Under the pieces are notes generated by a model that was not told where the DNA came from, made no database searches, and worked only from the letters and a program-made list of their open reading frames with translations. From Micromonospora sp. NBC_01699 (GTDB lineage Bacteria; Actinomycetota; Actinomycetes; Mycobacteriales; Micromonosporaceae), in the NCBI RefSeq assembly GCF_036250065.1, contig NZ_CP109199.1, positions 6,448,001 through 6,512,000 on the forward strand: 64,000 nt of DNA. The letters run 5' to 3'. The translations under genes and the position numbers were made by a program. Each line of letters begins with the position of its first letter. Position 1 is the stretch's first letter. Below are positions 62,548 to 64,000 of the stretch, one piece after another.

Positions 62548-62802
62548 GGCGGTCCGTTCTAGTCGGGCTGGCAAGAGCGGGTCTAGTCGAGCGGGTCTGG
62601 TCGGGTCGGCAGCCGTCCGGCTGCCCGACGCTGGGGCGGGCGCGCCGGCCCGGTGGGCGCGGCGCGACGGCCGACGCTCGCGCCGACCACTCTCTATGAT
62701 CCCATGCCCCCGGGACTCCCCGGCGCAGCCCGTCTGCTCAGCCGGCAACCGACCGGCGGCCGACCCGCAGCCGACGCTGCTTCAGCCGGCGGCCGACCCC
62801 GG

Positions 62803-63387
62803 TCAGAGCCGGGCGGGTGACAGCGGGAACAGCTCGGCCAACCGTGGGTAGCGGGCCACGGCCTGGGCCCGGTCGCGCGGGTCGAAGTCGTCGTCGGTCG
62901 GCTCGGGGCTGAGCAGCAGGTCGTGCCCGTCCCGCTCCAGCACCGCGTCGAGCCCGTCCGGCCCGCCGGTCACCCGCTCGTACGCCGCGTCCGCCACGTA
63001 GTCGAGCCCCTCCCAGTCCGGCCACTCGTCGTCGTCCCAGTCCCCCGACGACCGCCCGGCCAGCCGACGTACCGCCGGCACCTCGACCAGCTCGTCCGGA
63101 TCACGCACCACCCGCTCGAACACCTCCCGACCGAGCCCGACCAGCCAGGCCTGGAAGTAGAAGAACCCGTCGTCGGAGCAGAGTCCGCCACAGATCCGGT
63201 ACGCGGCACCCCACAGGTGATGGGTGTCGGCCCGGCGGCGCAGTTCGTCCAGCCGTACCGAAAAGTCCGTGATCTCGGCGGCCGGCAGCTCCGCGAGCCG
63301 GTCGGTCAGCCACTCCAGCCGGTCGTCGGGTGCGTCGGCGAGGACCGCCGACCGTTCGATCAGCGCCCAGAATCCGTCGATGTCCAC
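62803..63387 (-). CDS. DUF4240 domain protein
   Basis: 194 residues. DIDGFWALIERSAVLADAPD, then LHTLWGAAYRICGGLCSDDG-like core (HHLWGAAYRICGGLCSDDGF) and FFYFQAWLVGLGREVFERVV match the DUF4240 family, whose function is unknown. A C-terminal acidic part (RDRAQAVARYPRLAELFPLS) is typical. GTG 63387 is preferred; the longer frame upstream is low-complexity. It is followed on the right by a second gene of the same family. Confidence 0.86.
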   Translation of the reverse strand: MDIDGFWALIERSAVLADAPDDRLEWLTDRLAELPAAEITDFSVRLDELRRRADTHHLWGAAYRICGGLCSDDGFFYFQAWLVGLGREVFERVVRDPDELVEVPAVRRLAGRSSGDWDDDEWPDWEGLDYVADAAYERVTGGPDGLDAVLERDGHDLLLSPEPTDDDFDPRDRAQAVARYPRLAELFPLSPARL

Positions 63388-63436
63388 GGCCCGGCAGCGT
63401 GCCACCCCGGTACGACAGCACCCCGGCCCCGCCGTG

Positions 63437-63495
63437 CAGAACGACAATGACCGCCGCCGCTGGCAGCAGAACGACGATGACCGCCGCCGCTGGCA
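63437..63495. repeat. 30-bp direct repeat, 2 copies
   Basis: Two copies of a unit beginning CAGAACGACAATGACCGCCG (second with CGATG) lie side by side at 63437-63466 and 63467-63495, in the gap between the two DUF4240 genes. Confidence 0.85.
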
Positions 63496-63515
63496 CCGGC
63501 CGGGTGCGTAGATGT

Positions 63516-64000
63516 TCAGTCCGGCGGCTCCACGAAGAGCGCCGCGAGCCGGGGCAGCTGCTGGCGGGCGCTCGCCTCGTCGTCGAAGTCCCAGAACTCG
63601 TCCAGCTCCGGGTAGGTGGCGTGCTGCTGGTCCGGCAACTCGGACGCGGTGGCCTTCCGGTACGCGTCGTGGGCGATCTGCAACACGTCCTCGGCCTCGA
63701 ACTCCTCGCCGGTGACCGCCGCCTGTGCAACCGCCGGCAGGACGGCCAGCGAGTCGGGGTCCTTGACCGCCTGGGCGAAGGTCGCCCGCCCCTGTAGCAC
63801 CAGCCAGCAGCGGAAATACTCGAAGCCGTCGTCGGAGCAGCCACCGTTGATCAGGTACGCCGCGCCCCAGAGATCGGCCCGGTAGGAGGCGGCCAGCACC
63901 CGCCACAGGTGCTGGTCGAAGCCGGCGATCTCGGTCACGTCCCGAGCCGCCAGCAGGGCCACCGCCCGCGCCGTGATCGCCTCGGTGCTGCCGTCGGCAC
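63516..64000 (-). CDS. Second DUF4240 domain protein, N-terminus off window
   Basis: About 160 residues are visible, open to the right edge (ADGSTEAITARAVALLAARD). RADLWGAAYLINGGCSDDGF and EYFRCWLVLQGRATFAQAVK align with the neighbour's DUF4240 core, and the ends ELDEFWDFDDEASARQQLPR and LAALFVEPPD are similar. The first residues (FWxLI region) lie outside the window. Probably a tandem duplicate of the gene at 62803. Confidence 0.83.
   Translation of the reverse strand, partial: ADGSTEAITARAVALLAARDVTEIAGFDQHLWRVLAASYRADLWGAAYLINGGCSDDGFEYFRCWLVLQGRATFAQAVKDPDSLAVLPAVAQAAVTGEEFEAEDVLQIAHDAYRKATASELPDQQHATYPELDEFWDFDDEASARQQLPRLAALFVEPPD

Overview
The window is very GC-rich, with long overlapping open frames on both strands, GTG and TTG starts, GGAGG ribosome binding sites and ATGA/GTGA stop-start overlaps. 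Gene content and order (lepA, hemW, hrcA, dnaJ, rsmE, phoH, ybeY, CorC family, era, recO, uppS, plus DUF397/DUF5753, DUF4240, CU044_5270 and MTH1187 families) point to an actinomycete, most likely Micromonosporaceae. No tRNA, rRNA or CRISPR array was recognised.

Layout. 1-9.5 kb: a partial membrane protein, a zinc uptake operon (znuA-znuC-znuB) behind a Zur-box-like palindrome, an ArsR-type and a Fur-type (Zur) regulator, small membrane proteins, an acyl-CoA dehydrogenase and a small MerR-like regulator with a strong leader hairpin. 9.5-17.2 kb: a gene-poor stretch of visibly lower GC, DUF6328, a truncated DUF5753 gene with DUF397, a VOC protein, a kinase-like protein, an ECF sigma factor with its CU044_5270 partner, and a TIGR03943/permease pair. 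17.3-20.5 kb: a TPP riboswitch with a visible Shine-Dalgarno-sequestering hairpin, followed by ykoE-ykoD-ykoC (thiamine-precursor ECF transporter). 21.2-30.2 kb: a MacAB-like efflux locus with two adaptors, an ATPase, a permease, a two-component system and a lipoprotein. 30.2-33 kb: DUF302 protein, repeat-rich intergenic DNA, a thiamine-binding MTH1187 protein and a HAD phosphatase.

33-62.5 kb is the conserved housekeeping block, mostly on the minus strand: uppS, recO, era, a cytidine-deaminase-like protein without zinc ligands, CorC/HlyC, ybeY, phoH, HIT, rsmE, dnaJ, hrcA (with a CIRCE-type operator), hemW and lepA. It is interrupted at 44.4-51.6 kb by accessory genes: SDR, NTF2-like, VOC, a decayed DUF5753/DUF397 remnant, a PaeR7I/XhoI-type restriction-modification pair and a GH3 glycosidase. 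The right edge holds two tandem DUF4240 genes, the second cut by the window end.

The most unusual signal is a set of long near-perfect intergenic palindromes (A-E). B and C share the same 18-base arm. A, B and C share a TTGATCTC motif in the loop. A and B lie between C-rich and G-rich tracts, and C and E have one such tract each. One palindrome sits inside the ykoE-ykoD junction, and another supplies the stop codons of two converging genes. They look like a dispersed composite element rather than ordinary terminators. In-frame minisatellites (15-39 bp units) are also frequent in the coding regions.
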